Made by a program: the position numbers and the translations under genes
The notes under the pieces: model-generated
Databases searched by the model: none
What the model was told of the DNA's origin: nothing
What the model saw: the letters and a program-made list of their open reading frames with translations, nothing else
From: Ignavibacteria bacterium RBG_16_34_14
GTDB lineage: Bacteria > Bacteroidota > Ignavibacteria > Ignavibacteriales > Ignavibacteriaceae
Assembly: GCA_001802865.1 (NCBI GenBank)
Contig: MHAF01000096.1
Location: 1-33,966 of the forward strand
Length of the DNA stretch: 33,966 nt
Reading direction: 5' to 3'
Shown here: positions 25,440 through 33,294 of the stretch, in pieces
Numbering within the stretch: the stretch's first letter is position 1
Layout: the number at the start of each line of letters is the position of its first letter

Positions 25440-25575
25440 TAGCCACGACTTTTAAGTCGTGGAATAAATGAATAACCAAAACTAATTGGGGCTTCAGCCC
25501 CCGATTAAGATGTTATCTGTGGCTAAAGTCTTTTTTTTTTTATACAATCTCCACGAGCTAAAGATCGTGGCTATT
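25440..25575. repeat. Cluster of palindromic repeats between menB and menA
   Basis: It contains CCACGACTTTTAAGTCGTGG (25443-25462, perfect palindrome), GGGGCTTCAGCCCC (25488-25501) and CCACGAGCTAAAGATCGTGG (25551-25570). TAGCCACGA at the left edge and TCGTGGCTA at the right edge are also inverted, so the whole block can close on itself. A run of 11 T follows GGCTAAAGTC near 25530. It is the same repeat type as the broken palindrome at 4858/6272. Confidence 0.7.
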
Positions 25576-25617
25576 TAGTTATGATTTTTATATACTTTTA
25601 GTACTTTTTTACTTTTT

Positions 25618-26493
25618 ATGAACAAATTTCAAAGCTGGCTTCTCGCAAGCCGGCCAAAAACTCTGCTTGCTTCCGTTGTACCTGTTATGGTTGGAACTGC
25701 TTTGGCAGTAAACTCAGGTGAATTTAATTTGCTTGTTTCATTTGTTGCTTTGGTGTGCTCACTACTTATCCAAATCGGAACAAATTTTACAAATGATCTT
25801 TATGATTTCTTAAAAGGTGCAGACACAACTTCCCGCAAAGGTCCTGTGCGTGTTCTATCAAACAGATTAATTACAGTAAAAGAAATGAAGATTGGAATTA
25901 TTATCACTTTCTCTTCTGCTTTTATTCTTGGGCTTTATCTTGTTTATGTTGGTGGAATAATAATTCTTCTAATCGGTATTCTTTCAATAATTGCAGGACT
26001 TGCATACACTGCCGGTCCATATCCCTTAGCTTACAAAGGTCTTGGCGATATTTTTGTTTTTATGTTCTTTGGTTTGATTGGAACCCTCGGAACATACTAC
26101 CTCCATACAAAGGAGTTATCATTACCTGCTGTTTTATCATCAATTCCTGTCGGAGCTTTAATCACTAATATTCTTGTTGTAAATAATTACCGCGATATTA
26201 AAGAAGACAGACATGCAGGAAAAAATACGCTGGCAGTTAAGCTTGGGAAACCATTTACACAATATCAATTTATATTTTTAATTACTTTTTCTTTCTTAAC
26301 ACCATTGTTATTATTTCTTTTTTTTGACTTCAAAATATGGATATTCCTGCCTTACCTTACTCTCCCTGCTGCTTATAATATTACTAAGATGATTTTCAGG
26401 CTTGATGGAATCCAGTTAAATAAAACTCTTGAACTCACTGCCAGACTATCTGCTTTGTATGGCATTTTATTTTCAGCCGGTTTAATTTTATGA
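25618..26493 (+). CDS. menA: 1,4-dihydroxy-2-naphthoate polyprenyltransferase MenA
   Basis: 291 residues, UbiA-type integral membrane protein with about eight or nine hydrophobic helices. It attaches the polyprenyl tail to DHNA. It has the two Asp-rich sites for Mg-pyrophosphate: TNFTNDLYDFLKGAD and NNYRDIKEDRHAGK. It starts RPKTLLASVVPVMVGTALA, typical of MenA. Its stop overlaps menC by four bases. Confidence 0.95.
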   Translation: MNKFQSWLLASRPKTLLASVVPVMVGTALAVNSGEFNLLVSFVALVCSLLIQIGTNFTNDLYDFLKGADTTSRKGPVRVLSNRLITVKEMKIGIIITFSSAFILGLYLVYVGGIIILLIGILSIIAGLAYTAGPYPLAYKGLGDIFVFMFFGLIGTLGTYYLHTKELSLPAVLSSIPVGALITNILVVNNYRDIKEDRHAGKNTLAVKLGKPFTQYQFIFLITFSFLTPLLLFLFFDFKIWIFLPYLTLPAAYNITKMIFRLDGIQLNKTLELTARLSALYGILFSAGLIL

Positions 26494-27524
26494 ACAAGCT
26501 TGAACTAACCTACACCCCTTACTCGTTAAAGCTAAAAAAAACTTTACAGACATCAAGAACAACAATAACGGAAAGAAAAGGATTCATACTAAAATTAAAA
26601 AGCCAAACCAGTGCAGTTGGAATTGGTGAAGCTGCTCCTCTTCCGGATTTTGGTTCTGAGAGTTATGAGGAAGATGAAAAAGTTCTGGAAAATTTTAAAC
26701 TAAATTTGAGAGTTGATATTGAGAATCTAAATGAAAGTTTAGAGGAAAATTTAAATGATTATAATTCATTTCCTTCATTAAGATGCGGATTTGAGCTTGC
26801 CATTCTTAATTTAATTTGCAATGAAAGAAAAACCACAATTCCTGCTTTGCTAAGAAGGAATTATCCTGATTCTATTTTAATAAATGGCGTAATAGGTTTT
26901 ACTTCTTTAGAAAGAGTTGAAGAAACGACATCCGATCTTATACAAAAGGGATTTACAACAATAAAAGTAAAAATGGGCAGAGATGATTTTGAAGAAGATC
27001 TTAAGACAATAAAAAAAATCAGAGAAACAGTTGGGTATAACCTTAAACTTAGAATAGATGCAAATGCAAAATGGAATAAAGATGAAGCATTGGAATATCT
27101 TAAAAGAATTGAGTCATTTGATATTCAATATGCTGAGCAACCTGTAAAAGATTTAACTGATTTTCTTTTTCTCAAAGAGAAAATAAATATTCCCTTAGCA
27201 GCAGATGAATCAATCAGGTCATTCAAAGATGCGGAGGAATTTGTTTCAAAAAAAGCTGCTTCATTTTTAATCCTTAAACCGATGATGCTTGGGGGGATAA
27301 TTCCAACATTAAATATTGCTGATCTTGCAAAAGAAAATGGAATTCAAACTGTTGTCACCTCATCCTTTGAAACTGTTATTGGCAGAACTGGTGTTGTTAA
27401 TACTGCCGCTTTTATTAATAATAATCTTGCTCATGGTTTAGGGACAGCAGATTATTTAGATGAAGCAGAAATTGCCAATCCATTTCCTGTTTCAAGTGGA
27501 AAAATAGTATTTCATTCAAGATGA
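26490..27524 (+). CDS. menC: o-Succinylbenzoate synthase MenC
   Basis: 344 residues of the enolase superfamily. It dehydrates SHCHC to o-succinylbenzoate. Capping N-terminal domain about 1-120; barrel with KVKMG (catalytic Lys pair KxK), RIDANAKWN, YAEQPV and ADES as Mg ligands, and LKPMMLGG with the second acid/base Lys. Related dipeptide epimerases share the fold, but the men context and overlaps of four bases with menA and menE settle the call. Confidence 0.94.
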   Translation: MNKLELTYTPYSLKLKKTLQTSRTTITERKGFILKLKSQTSAVGIGEAAPLPDFGSESYEEDEKVLENFKLNLRVDIENLNESLEENLNDYNSFPSLRCGFELAILNLICNERKTTIPALLRRNYPDSILINGVIGFTSLERVEETTSDLIQKGFTTIKVKMGRDDFEEDLKTIKKIRETVGYNLKLRIDANAKWNKDEALEYLKRIESFDIQYAEQPVKDLTDFLFLKEKINIPLAADESIRSFKDAEEFVSKKAASFLILKPMMLGGIIPTLNIADLAKENGIQTVVTSSFETVIGRTGVVNTAAFINNNLAHGLGTADYLDEAEIANPFPVSSGKIVFHSR

Positions 27525-28984
27525 ATATTTTAGATTTCATCAGACCAACCGAGAATAAAGTTAATCCCGATTCAGTTGCAGTCATTCAGAACGATAAAGA
27601 AATAACTTATAATGAAATTAATTCTTCAGTTGAGAAAACTTCTTTCTTCTTAAAGAATGTAGGCATAAAAGAAAATGATATTATCACTTTATTATCAAAT
27701 AATAGTTTGGAGTTTATTGTAACTGTTCTTTCTCTCTGGGAAATTGGGGCTGTACCTGTACCTCTTAATGTAAAGTTTCTTAAAAAAAACTTAGATGAAC
27801 AAATAGAATTTCTGAACTCAGGTTGTACTATTAAAAGTAAAGAGTTCTTGAATTTTTCAGCTCCCGGAAAAAATCTTTTTATTCCTTTTGATGACTTACT
27901 TCGCAAGGCGATTTTACCTGGGAACAAAGAAAAAAAAGGTCAAAGAAATTTTTCAAATCTGCTTTCCCGACAAACAGAAGAAAAAACAGCCCTAATACTT
28001 TTCACTTCAGGCTCATCAGGAAAACCTAAAGCTGTCATGTTAAGCTTTGAAAACCTTATTCAAAACGCATTAACAGGAAATAAAGTTTTAAATCAAACCA
28101 AAGAAGATAAATGGTTAGCATCTCTTCCCTTTTATCATATAGGAGGTTTCTCAATTATTTTTCGGGCTTTGATGTTTGGAGCTTCAATTGTAATTCCCAC
28201 TTCACTTTCAAATGATGATTTGCTGGGATCAATAAAAAAACACCAGCCAACTTTAGCTTCTTTGGTTTCAAATCAATTAAAGAAATTTGTTAAAGAGAAT
28301 TTTATTCCCAACATAGAATTAAGAACAGTTTTACTCGGCGGTGGATTTTCTGATAAAGATTTAATTCTTAAAGCCATTAAAAAAGGATGGAAGATTGCAA
28401 AAGTTTATGGTTCAACAGAGACATCTTCCTTTATTTCATTTATGAATTATGAAGAAATGAAAAAGAAACCTCAAGCATCGGGAAGAGTTATTTCTCCAAA
28501 TAAAATTAAAATAACTGATACAGGAGAAATTGCGGTTCAAAGTCAATCTGTAATGCAAGGCTATTTTAATAATAAAGAAGGAACTGAAGAGAAAATAAAA
28601 AATGGTTTTTATTATACCGGAGATTCTGGGCATCTTGATAATGAAGGCTATTTATACGTTGAAGCTAAAAGAACTGATCTAATAATTTCAGGTGGAGAAA
28701 ATATAAATCCCTTTGAAGTTGAAAATGAAATCTCATCTCATTCAAAAGTAAAAGAAGTATCTGTCGTTGGAATTGAAGATAAAGAATGGGGGCAAATTGT
28801 TTCTGCCGCTGTTGTACTAAAAGAGAATAAAAAACTTACAGAAAATGAACTGAAAAATTTTTTAAGAAATAAACTAGCTTCTTTTAAGATTCCTAAGCAA
28901 ATAGTATTTATTAACGATTTACCCAAAACAGAACTTGGAAAAATTTTCAGGGAAGAGGTAAAAAAATTATTCAACAAAGAATAG
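27521..28984 (+). CDS. menE: o-Succinylbenzoate-CoA ligase MenE
   Basis: 487 residues of the ANL adenylating family. It activates o-succinylbenzoate with ATP and CoA. Motifs are ALILFTSGSSGKPKAVMLSF (phosphate loop), KVYGSTETSSFIS, FYYTGDSGHLD, KRTDLIISGGENINPFEVENEI and the C-terminal Lys in LPKTELGKIFREE. It starts inside the end of menC (four bases). It is the last gene of the cluster. Confidence 0.95.
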   Translation: MNILDFIRPTENKVNPDSVAVIQNDKEITYNEINSSVEKTSFFLKNVGIKENDIITLLSNNSLEFIVTVLSLWEIGAVPVPLNVKFLKKNLDEQIEFLNSGCTIKSKEFLNFSAPGKNLFIPFDDLLRKAILPGNKEKKGQRNFSNLLSRQTEEKTALILFTSGSSGKPKAVMLSFENLIQNALTGNKVLNQTKEDKWLASLPFYHIGGFSIIFRALMFGASIVIPTSLSNDDLLGSIKKHQPTLASLVSNQLKKFVKENFIPNIELRTVLLGGGFSDKDLILKAIKKGWKIAKVYGSTETSSFISFMNYEEMKKKPQASGRVISPNKIKITDTGEIAVQSQSVMQGYFNNKEGTEEKIKNGFYYTGDSGHLDNEGYLYVEAKRTDLIISGGENINPFEVENEISSHSKVKEVSVVGIEDKEWGQIVSAAVVLKENKKLTENELKNFLRNKLASFKIPKQIVFINDLPKTELGKIFREEVKKLFNKE

Positions 28985-29030
28985 AATAAGGTATAGAGGT
29001 ATATGGTATAAAGTTAAAATATTCCTTATA

Positions 29031-29450
29031 CTATATAACTCTCTTCCCAACTAAGTGCTTTTCAAAACCTTTAAAGACTCCAACAGGTAATTCCCTTTTC
29101 TTCCAATCTTTTTTCCCAACAAAAACGTGAACAGTTCTTATTTTATTTGTTACTTCATTCTTTTCGTTCCTGCATATATAATTTAATTCAAAAGAGGAAG
29201 ATTTAAGTTGAGAAACTTTTATTTCAATTGTTACAAGCTCACCATATTTTAAAGGTTTGTGATATGATGCTTCGCTTTTAATAATCGGGACAATATAATC
29301 TTCATTATTCCAGTAATCTTCTTTTAGGTTAAAGTCTTCTATTAATTCCTCATAGGCGGAATGACAGAGTTCGTATATCCTTGCAAAGAACAAAACTCCT
29401 GCAGCATCGCAGTCATAAAAATGTATTTTTCTTTTAACATGAAAAGCCAT
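29031..29450 (-). CDS. Hotdog (4HBT) thioesterase, candidate DHNA-CoA hydrolase
   Basis: 139 residues, hotdog fold. The N-terminal active-site segment HFYDCDAAGVLFFARIYELCHSAYEELIE carries the conserved Asp (Asp15) and AG of the 4-hydroxybenzoyl-CoA thioesterase group. Family members hydrolyse aromatic acyl-CoAs, and DHNA-CoA thioesterase in cyanobacteria and plants belongs here. This gene is convergent with the men cluster, 46 bases from menE, and no other hydrolase for DHNA-CoA is seen. The role is inferred from family and position; a general acyl-CoA thioesterase is the alternative. Confidence 0.82.
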   Translation of the reverse strand: MAFHVKRKIHFYDCDAAGVLFFARIYELCHSAYEELIEDFNLKEDYWNNEDYIVPIIKSEASYHKPLKYGELVTIEIKVSQLKSSSFELNYICRNEKNEVTNKIRTVHVFVGKKDWKKRELPVGVFKGFEKHLVGKRVI

Positions 29451-29553
29451 CTAAATACCCGAAAATAATTTATTTAGTTTTTTTTCTTGGAAATTATTTT
29501 AACCTTATCTAATTTGAACTAAAATTTTTTAATTCACAAATTCTGAGGGCATT

Positions 29554-30168
29554 ATGAAAGCATATATAATGGAATATATCGGGACTACGTTTCTTGTGCT
29601 TACTGTTGGGTTTTCACAAAATCCCCTGGCAATCGGTATCATGCTTGGAGTAATGATTTATATGGGAGGTCATATTTCAGGAGGGCATTTCAATCCGTCC
29701 GTTACTCTTTCTGTTTATTTCAGAAAAAAAATTGAGGGAAAATTTGTCTGGGGTTATATAGTTTGCCAGGTTTTGGGTGCATTTACTGCTGCTTTTATTT
29801 ACTACATGGTATATTCAAACACATTTTACCCGGCACCGGCAGAAGATATTGAATTATGGAAAGCTATACTTCTTGAATTATTATTTACCTTTGCCTACTG
29901 TTCTGTTGTACTTGCTATAGCCACAAGTGAAAAAACAAAAGGAAATTTTGTTTACGGATTTGCCATTGGTCTTACTGTAACAGCAAGTGCATATACTGTT
30001 GGTCCGATTACAGGAGGTGCTTTTAACCCTGCAGTTTTTTTAGGACCTATGTTAATGGATGTTTTTATTGGAGGTAATTCAGCAGAACATCTCGTGCTTT
30101 ATCTGGTTGGCCCTCTCGGCGGCAGCGCACTTGCAGCAATTGTTTATAGAATTATAAATGTAGATTAA
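29554..30168 (+). CDS. Aquaporin/MIP-family channel with atypical filter
   Basis: 204 residues with six hydrophobic segments and two half-helices. The first signature is GGHFNPSV (Asn47-Pro-Ser) in place of NPA. The second is GGAFNPAVFLGP (Asn158-Pro-Ala), where Val161 occupies the place of the Arg that normally follows NPA and forms the ar/R selectivity filter. MIP channels carry water, glycerol or small neutral solutes. Without the Arg the pore may be wider or selective for something else. It is a single gene between the thioesterase and a terminator, and it is short but complete. Confidence 0.88.
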   Translation: MKAYIMEYIGTTFLVLTVGFSQNPLAIGIMLGVMIYMGGHISGGHFNPSVTLSVYFRKKIEGKFVWGYIVCQVLGAFTAAFIYYMVYSNTFYPAPAEDIELWKAILLELLFTFAYCSVVLAIATSEKTKGNFVYGFAIGLTVTASAYTVGPITGGAFNPAVFLGPMLMDVFIGGNSAEHLVLYLVGPLGGSALAAIVYRIINVD

Positions 30169-30180
30169 GTAAGGAAGTTA

Positions 30181-30216
30181 CAAACCCAATTTCTTAAAGA
30201 AATTGGGTTTGTTTTA
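30181..30216 (+). terminator. Terminator after the aquaporin-like gene
   Basis: Stem CAAACCCAATTTCTT (30181-30195) and AAGAAATTGGGTTTG (30197-30211), then a T-rich run. The minus strand also has a shorter T-run, so it may act both ways. Confidence 0.88.
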
Positions 30217-30230
30217 TAACTTTAGTAATG

Positions 30231-30528
30231 TCAATTATTCAGATCAATTTTATCTTTATTGATTGAAGCCACAATTTCATGCGTTGTTATCTCATCAACA
30301 ATCAATTCAACATCAGGATATTTTTGCATAAACACTGTGAGGAATTTTGAAAGAAGATACGGAGCTATTGTCGGGATGATTCCGATTCTCAATCTCCCTG
30401 AAAATCTTCCTGTCTCAACTTCAACTTTATTCTTTAATCTTTCACTTTCCTGCAAAATGATCTTTGCCAGCCTGATTATTTTCTCACCTTTCTCAGTTGG
30501 TTTTATCGGCTGCTTTTGTCCTGATTAA
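30231..30528 (-). pseudogene. Remnant of an OxyR-like LysR-type regulator
   Basis: The minus strand encodes about 98 residues of LysR type. These cover the end of the DNA-binding helix region (GQKQPIKPTEKGEKIIRLAK), then the start of the effector domain (GRFSGRLRIGIIPTIAPYLLSKFL and FMQKYPDVELIVDE). The winged helix-turn-helix itself is missing, with a stop in frame just upstream. The frame also ends at KIDLNN, where the family would continue for about 160 residues. Both ends are therefore lost. OxyR-type regulators often control dps genes, and a Dps-like gene lies 27 bases away, so an ancestral oxyR-dps pair is plausible. Confidence 0.75.
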
Positions 30529-30555
30529 CTGCCCTTGGTCAGGCAAGCTTCTGGC

Positions 30556-31119
30556 TTAATGTTCGCCCGGTAAAAATCTTTTTACGTAAGGTGAATGTCC
30601 CATCGTTCTTACACCGCCATGACCGGAGGGACCTTCTCCGAGAAATTCCGCAAACCATGCTTCGTGCTCAATCTCTTCATGAAGAATTGCTAATGCTAAA
30701 TCGTAAGTGCGATGATCTTTTCCTGCCGTCATATTACAGATTTCGCTGTACCCTGCTACTGCGCATCTTTCGGCATTCACAAGAACTTTAAGCATAGCTT
30801 TTATGTTTGTCGGATCTTTTGGAAGAAATGCGGGGGGACATGAAGAGATGTTATGGAAATCAACCATGCTTCTCGGAAGCTCGCCACCGAGTTCATAAAT
30901 CCTCGGAACCAAAGCTTCAAAGTGATTGCGGTCCTCAATCCTTGCATCTTCCGTAATTGCTTTGAGACCCTCCCCTTCCAGACCAATAAGATTGACTCTT
31001 AAAATTGTGTAATAATAATAGGTGGTCAATTCTGCAGAAGCATTTCTTACAAGCATATCTAATAATTTATCTACATTTATTCCTGCTTTCTCCACCATTT
31101 TTCTTGCGACTTGAGCCAT
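30556..31119 (-). CDS. Dps-like thioferritin (DPSL)
   Basis: 187 residues of ferritin-like fold. It stores iron while using peroxide, protecting the cell and DNA. Ferroxidase residues can be placed at Glu30 (SAELTTYYYY), Glu62/His66 (IEDRNHFE), Glu117 (NAERCAVAGYSEIC) and Glu149/His152 (HEEIEHEAWFAEF). The paired Cys119 and Cys128 near the metal site are the mark of thioferritins (Dps-like proteins of archaea and some anaerobes), not classical Dps. Its ribosome site AAAGGAGAG is strong. A 311-base upstream region with inverted repeats probably holds its control. Confidence 0.85.
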   Translation of the reverse strand: MAQVARKMVEKAGINVDKLLDMLVRNASAELTTYYYYTILRVNLIGLEGEGLKAITEDARIEDRNHFEALVPRIYELGGELPRSMVDFHNISSCPPAFLPKDPTNIKAMLKVLVNAERCAVAGYSEICNMTAGKDHRTYDLALAILHEEIEHEAWFAEFLGEGPSGHGGVRTMGHSPYVKRFLPGEH

Positions 31120-31430
31120 AGCACTCTCCTTTTAGTTGATGAATAAATATTATTGATTTGTTACTTAAACAGCAACGAAATATCAGAAACAATATATCTA
31201 TTTATTACTTTGGAGGATATCAGGAAAATATCTGTCGAGAACGCATATCCTCAATAGTAAAATTTTTATTGAACAGTTCCAGATAAAATTTTTTACTGAA
31301 CAAAATCTAAGAATATTATTTTCCCTAATCAATTCAGGTCCAATTGTTATTATTTATTAAGCAATAAATAATATCTATCAGGTAATTTTTTATTTAGATA
31401 TGATAAGTTCTTAAAATCGAAGATATCATT
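31120..31430. promoter_or_regulatory. Noncoding region upstream of the Dps-like gene with inverted repeats
   Basis: No gene is seen. Two structures stand out. One is GAGGATAT (31213-31220) with ATATCCTC (31245-31252), a possible operator. The other is a perfect hairpin ATTATTTATT-AAGC-AATAAATAAT (31349-31372), close to the end of the amidase gene. The latter has no T-run. The first may serve control of the Dps-like gene. Confidence 0.4.
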
Positions 31431-32192
31431 TTAAACCAACTTTATATCTTCGAGAAAAGGGAATTCCTCTCTTACTTGTTTAACTTTTTCTTTATCAATC
31501 TCAACCGTAATAATTTTCTCTTCATCTCCAATAGAAATAATTTCTTTTCCCATTGGATTAAATACACTGCTAAAACCATTGTAAACTGCATTTGGGTCAT
31601 TACCAATCCTGTTTACACCTGCAATGTAACATTGGTTTTCAATTGCCCTTGCTTTAAGCAGGGATCTCCAGTGTTCAATTCTTAGCGCTGGCCAGTTGGC
31701 AATATTAATAATTAAATCAACCCTCTCTTTAGCATAAAAACGAAAAAGTTCCGGAAATCTTAAATCATAGCAGATTGATAAGCCAATTTTCCAATCATCA
31801 ATTTCTGTAACAACAGGTTTATCACCACCTCTATAATATTTATCTTCATCTGAATAAGAGAAAGGATGGACTTTTCTATAATAACTAATTAAATCTCCCG
31901 AAGAGTTAATATGAATTAGTGTGTTAAAAAAATTATTCTCGTCTTTCTCAATTATTCCTGCAATTATTGAAGTTGAAAATTTTTTTGCAAGTTCAGAAAA
32001 GAATTGAAAACTTTTTCCTTCCCTTTCTTCAGCAAGCTTTTCGGTATTCATCGAAAAACCTGTAAGCGTCATTTCAGGAAAAAGTAGCAAACTACTTGTA
32101 GGAATTTTACCTTTTAACAACGATAAGATTTTATCTTTATTTTTCCTTTTATCCTCCCAAGAAGGATTGTATTGAAATAAATTGATATTCAT
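31431..32192 (-). CDS. Carbon-nitrogen hydrolase, YafV-type omega-amidase
   Basis: 253 residues of the nitrilase superfamily. The catalytic triad is visible: Glu in LLFPEMTLTGFS, Lys in YYRKVHPFSYSDEDKYY and Cys in GLSICYDLRFPELFR. The segment KVHPFSYSDEDKYY followed by GGD is typical of YafV/Nit2 omega-amidases, which convert 2-oxoglutaramate or 2-oxosuccinamate to the oxo acid plus ammonia, repairing by-products of glutamine transamination. It is cytoplasmic. It lies 28 bases downstream of the cyclase gene on the same strand and may share its message, without an obvious functional link. Confidence 0.87.
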   Translation of the reverse strand: MNINLFQYNPSWEDKRKNKDKILSLLKGKIPTSSLLLFPEMTLTGFSMNTEKLAEEREGKSFQFFSELAKKFSTSIIAGIIEKDENNFFNTLIHINSSGDLISYYRKVHPFSYSDEDKYYRGGDKPVVTEIDDWKIGLSICYDLRFPELFRFYAKERVDLIINIANWPALRIEHWRSLLKARAIENQCYIAGVNRIGNDPNAVYNGFSSVFNPMGKEIISIGDEEKIITVEIDKEKVKQVREEFPFLEDIKLV

Positions 32193-32220
32193 AATGTAAA
32201 TTAAAGTTCCTGAGGGTAAT

Positions 32221-33294
32221 TTACGAAATATTCACTGTGGAGGGTTTTGGTGCTTTCACAAAATACATATCAATTTCCCCTTTCCCCTTTACTTCAATAC
32301 AGCCCCTGTATTCGCAATCAAATTTGTCTTTTACAAGATTATATGTTGCTCTTGATATATTAATTCGTCCGGGTTCGCAATTTGATTCGAGTCTTTTAGC
32401 AATATTAACTGTATCCCCCCAAACATCATAAGTATATTTTTTTGTACCAACAATACCCGCAACACAAGGACCTGTATGAATTCCTACTCTCATTTTACAA
32501 CTGAAATCATGCTTCTCATTCACTTCATTAACAACTTCCTGCATTTCTATTGCGGCTTTTGTAATTTTGTATGAATGATCATTTGTTACATTTGGTAAAC
32601 CGCCGGCTATCATATATGAATCCCCTATAGTTTTTAATTTTTCCAATTCATATTTGTCAATTATGAAATCAAAATTTGTAAAAATATGATTCAGCTCTTT
32701 CACAAGATTATCTGCAGAAAGTTTGGATGCTAAAATTGTGAAATTATCAAAGTCTGTAAAAAGTATTGAAACTGAATCATAATGTTTGGGACTTACAAAT
32801 CCTTTTGCCTTCAACTCTTTTACTATTTCAGATGGAAAGATATTATGAAGAAGTTCATCGGTTTTAATTTTTTCCATTTCAAGTTCTTTGGTTCTCTTCT
32901 TCAGTTCGGAATCTACTTTATGTTTGTACAAAGCCATCTCAATTGTTGAATGAAGGTTCCTTTCATCAAACGGTTTTAATAAATAACCAAAAGGTTCTGT
33001 TACTCTTGCACGTTTAAGAGTTTCACTATTGGTAAGAGCAGTTAAATAAACAATTGGCAAGTCATATTTTCTCGAAATAATATCTGCGGTCTCTATCCCA
33101 TCCAGCTTTCCTGCAAGAGATATATCCATTAAAATAAGATCTGGTTTAGAATTCGAAAGAAACTCTATTACCTTCTCCCCTGAAATAGCTATTTCCGGAA
33201 CCGAATACCCTATCTTTTCAAGAGTAGATTTAATATCTATTGCTATAATAGATTCATCCTCGGCAATTAATATTTTCGCTTTTTTATTTATCAT
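32221..33294 (-). CDS. Response regulator fused to a class III adenylate cyclase
   Basis: 357 residues. Receiver domain at 1-120 with acidic pocket Glu12/Asp13, phospho-acceptor Asp57 (LILMDISL), Thr85 and Lys107 (LLKPF). A coiled helix covers about 120-160, including LHNIFPSEIVKELK, common before such cyclases. The cyclase domain lies at about 170-350. Metal residues are in ILFTDFDNFT and KTIGDSYMIAGG; the adenine-reading Lys (KLKTIGD) and Asp (YDVWGDTVN) and the transition-state Asn/Arg (VNIAKRLES) are all present, so cAMP production is predicted. Phosphorylation by an unknown histidine kinase, not in the window, would control it. Confidence 0.9.
   Translation of the reverse strand: MINKKAKILIAEDESIIAIDIKSTLEKIGYSVPEIAISGEKVIEFLSNSKPDLILMDISLAGKLDGIETADIISRKYDLPIVYLTALTNSETLKRARVTEPFGYLLKPFDERNLHSTIEMALYKHKVDSELKKRTKELEMEKIKTDELLHNIFPSEIVKELKAKGFVSPKHYDSVSILFTDFDNFTILASKLSADNLVKELNHIFTNFDFIIDKYELEKLKTIGDSYMIAGGLPNVTNDHSYKITKAAIEMQEVVNEVNEKHDFSCKMRVGIHTGPCVAGIVGTKKYTYDVWGDTVNIAKRLESNCEPGRINISRATYNLVKDKFDCEYRGCIEVKGKGEIDMYFVKAPKPSTVNIS

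Noticed and set aside
25440-25575. CRISPR array
   Set aside because: The repeats are palindromes of different sequence without regular spacers.
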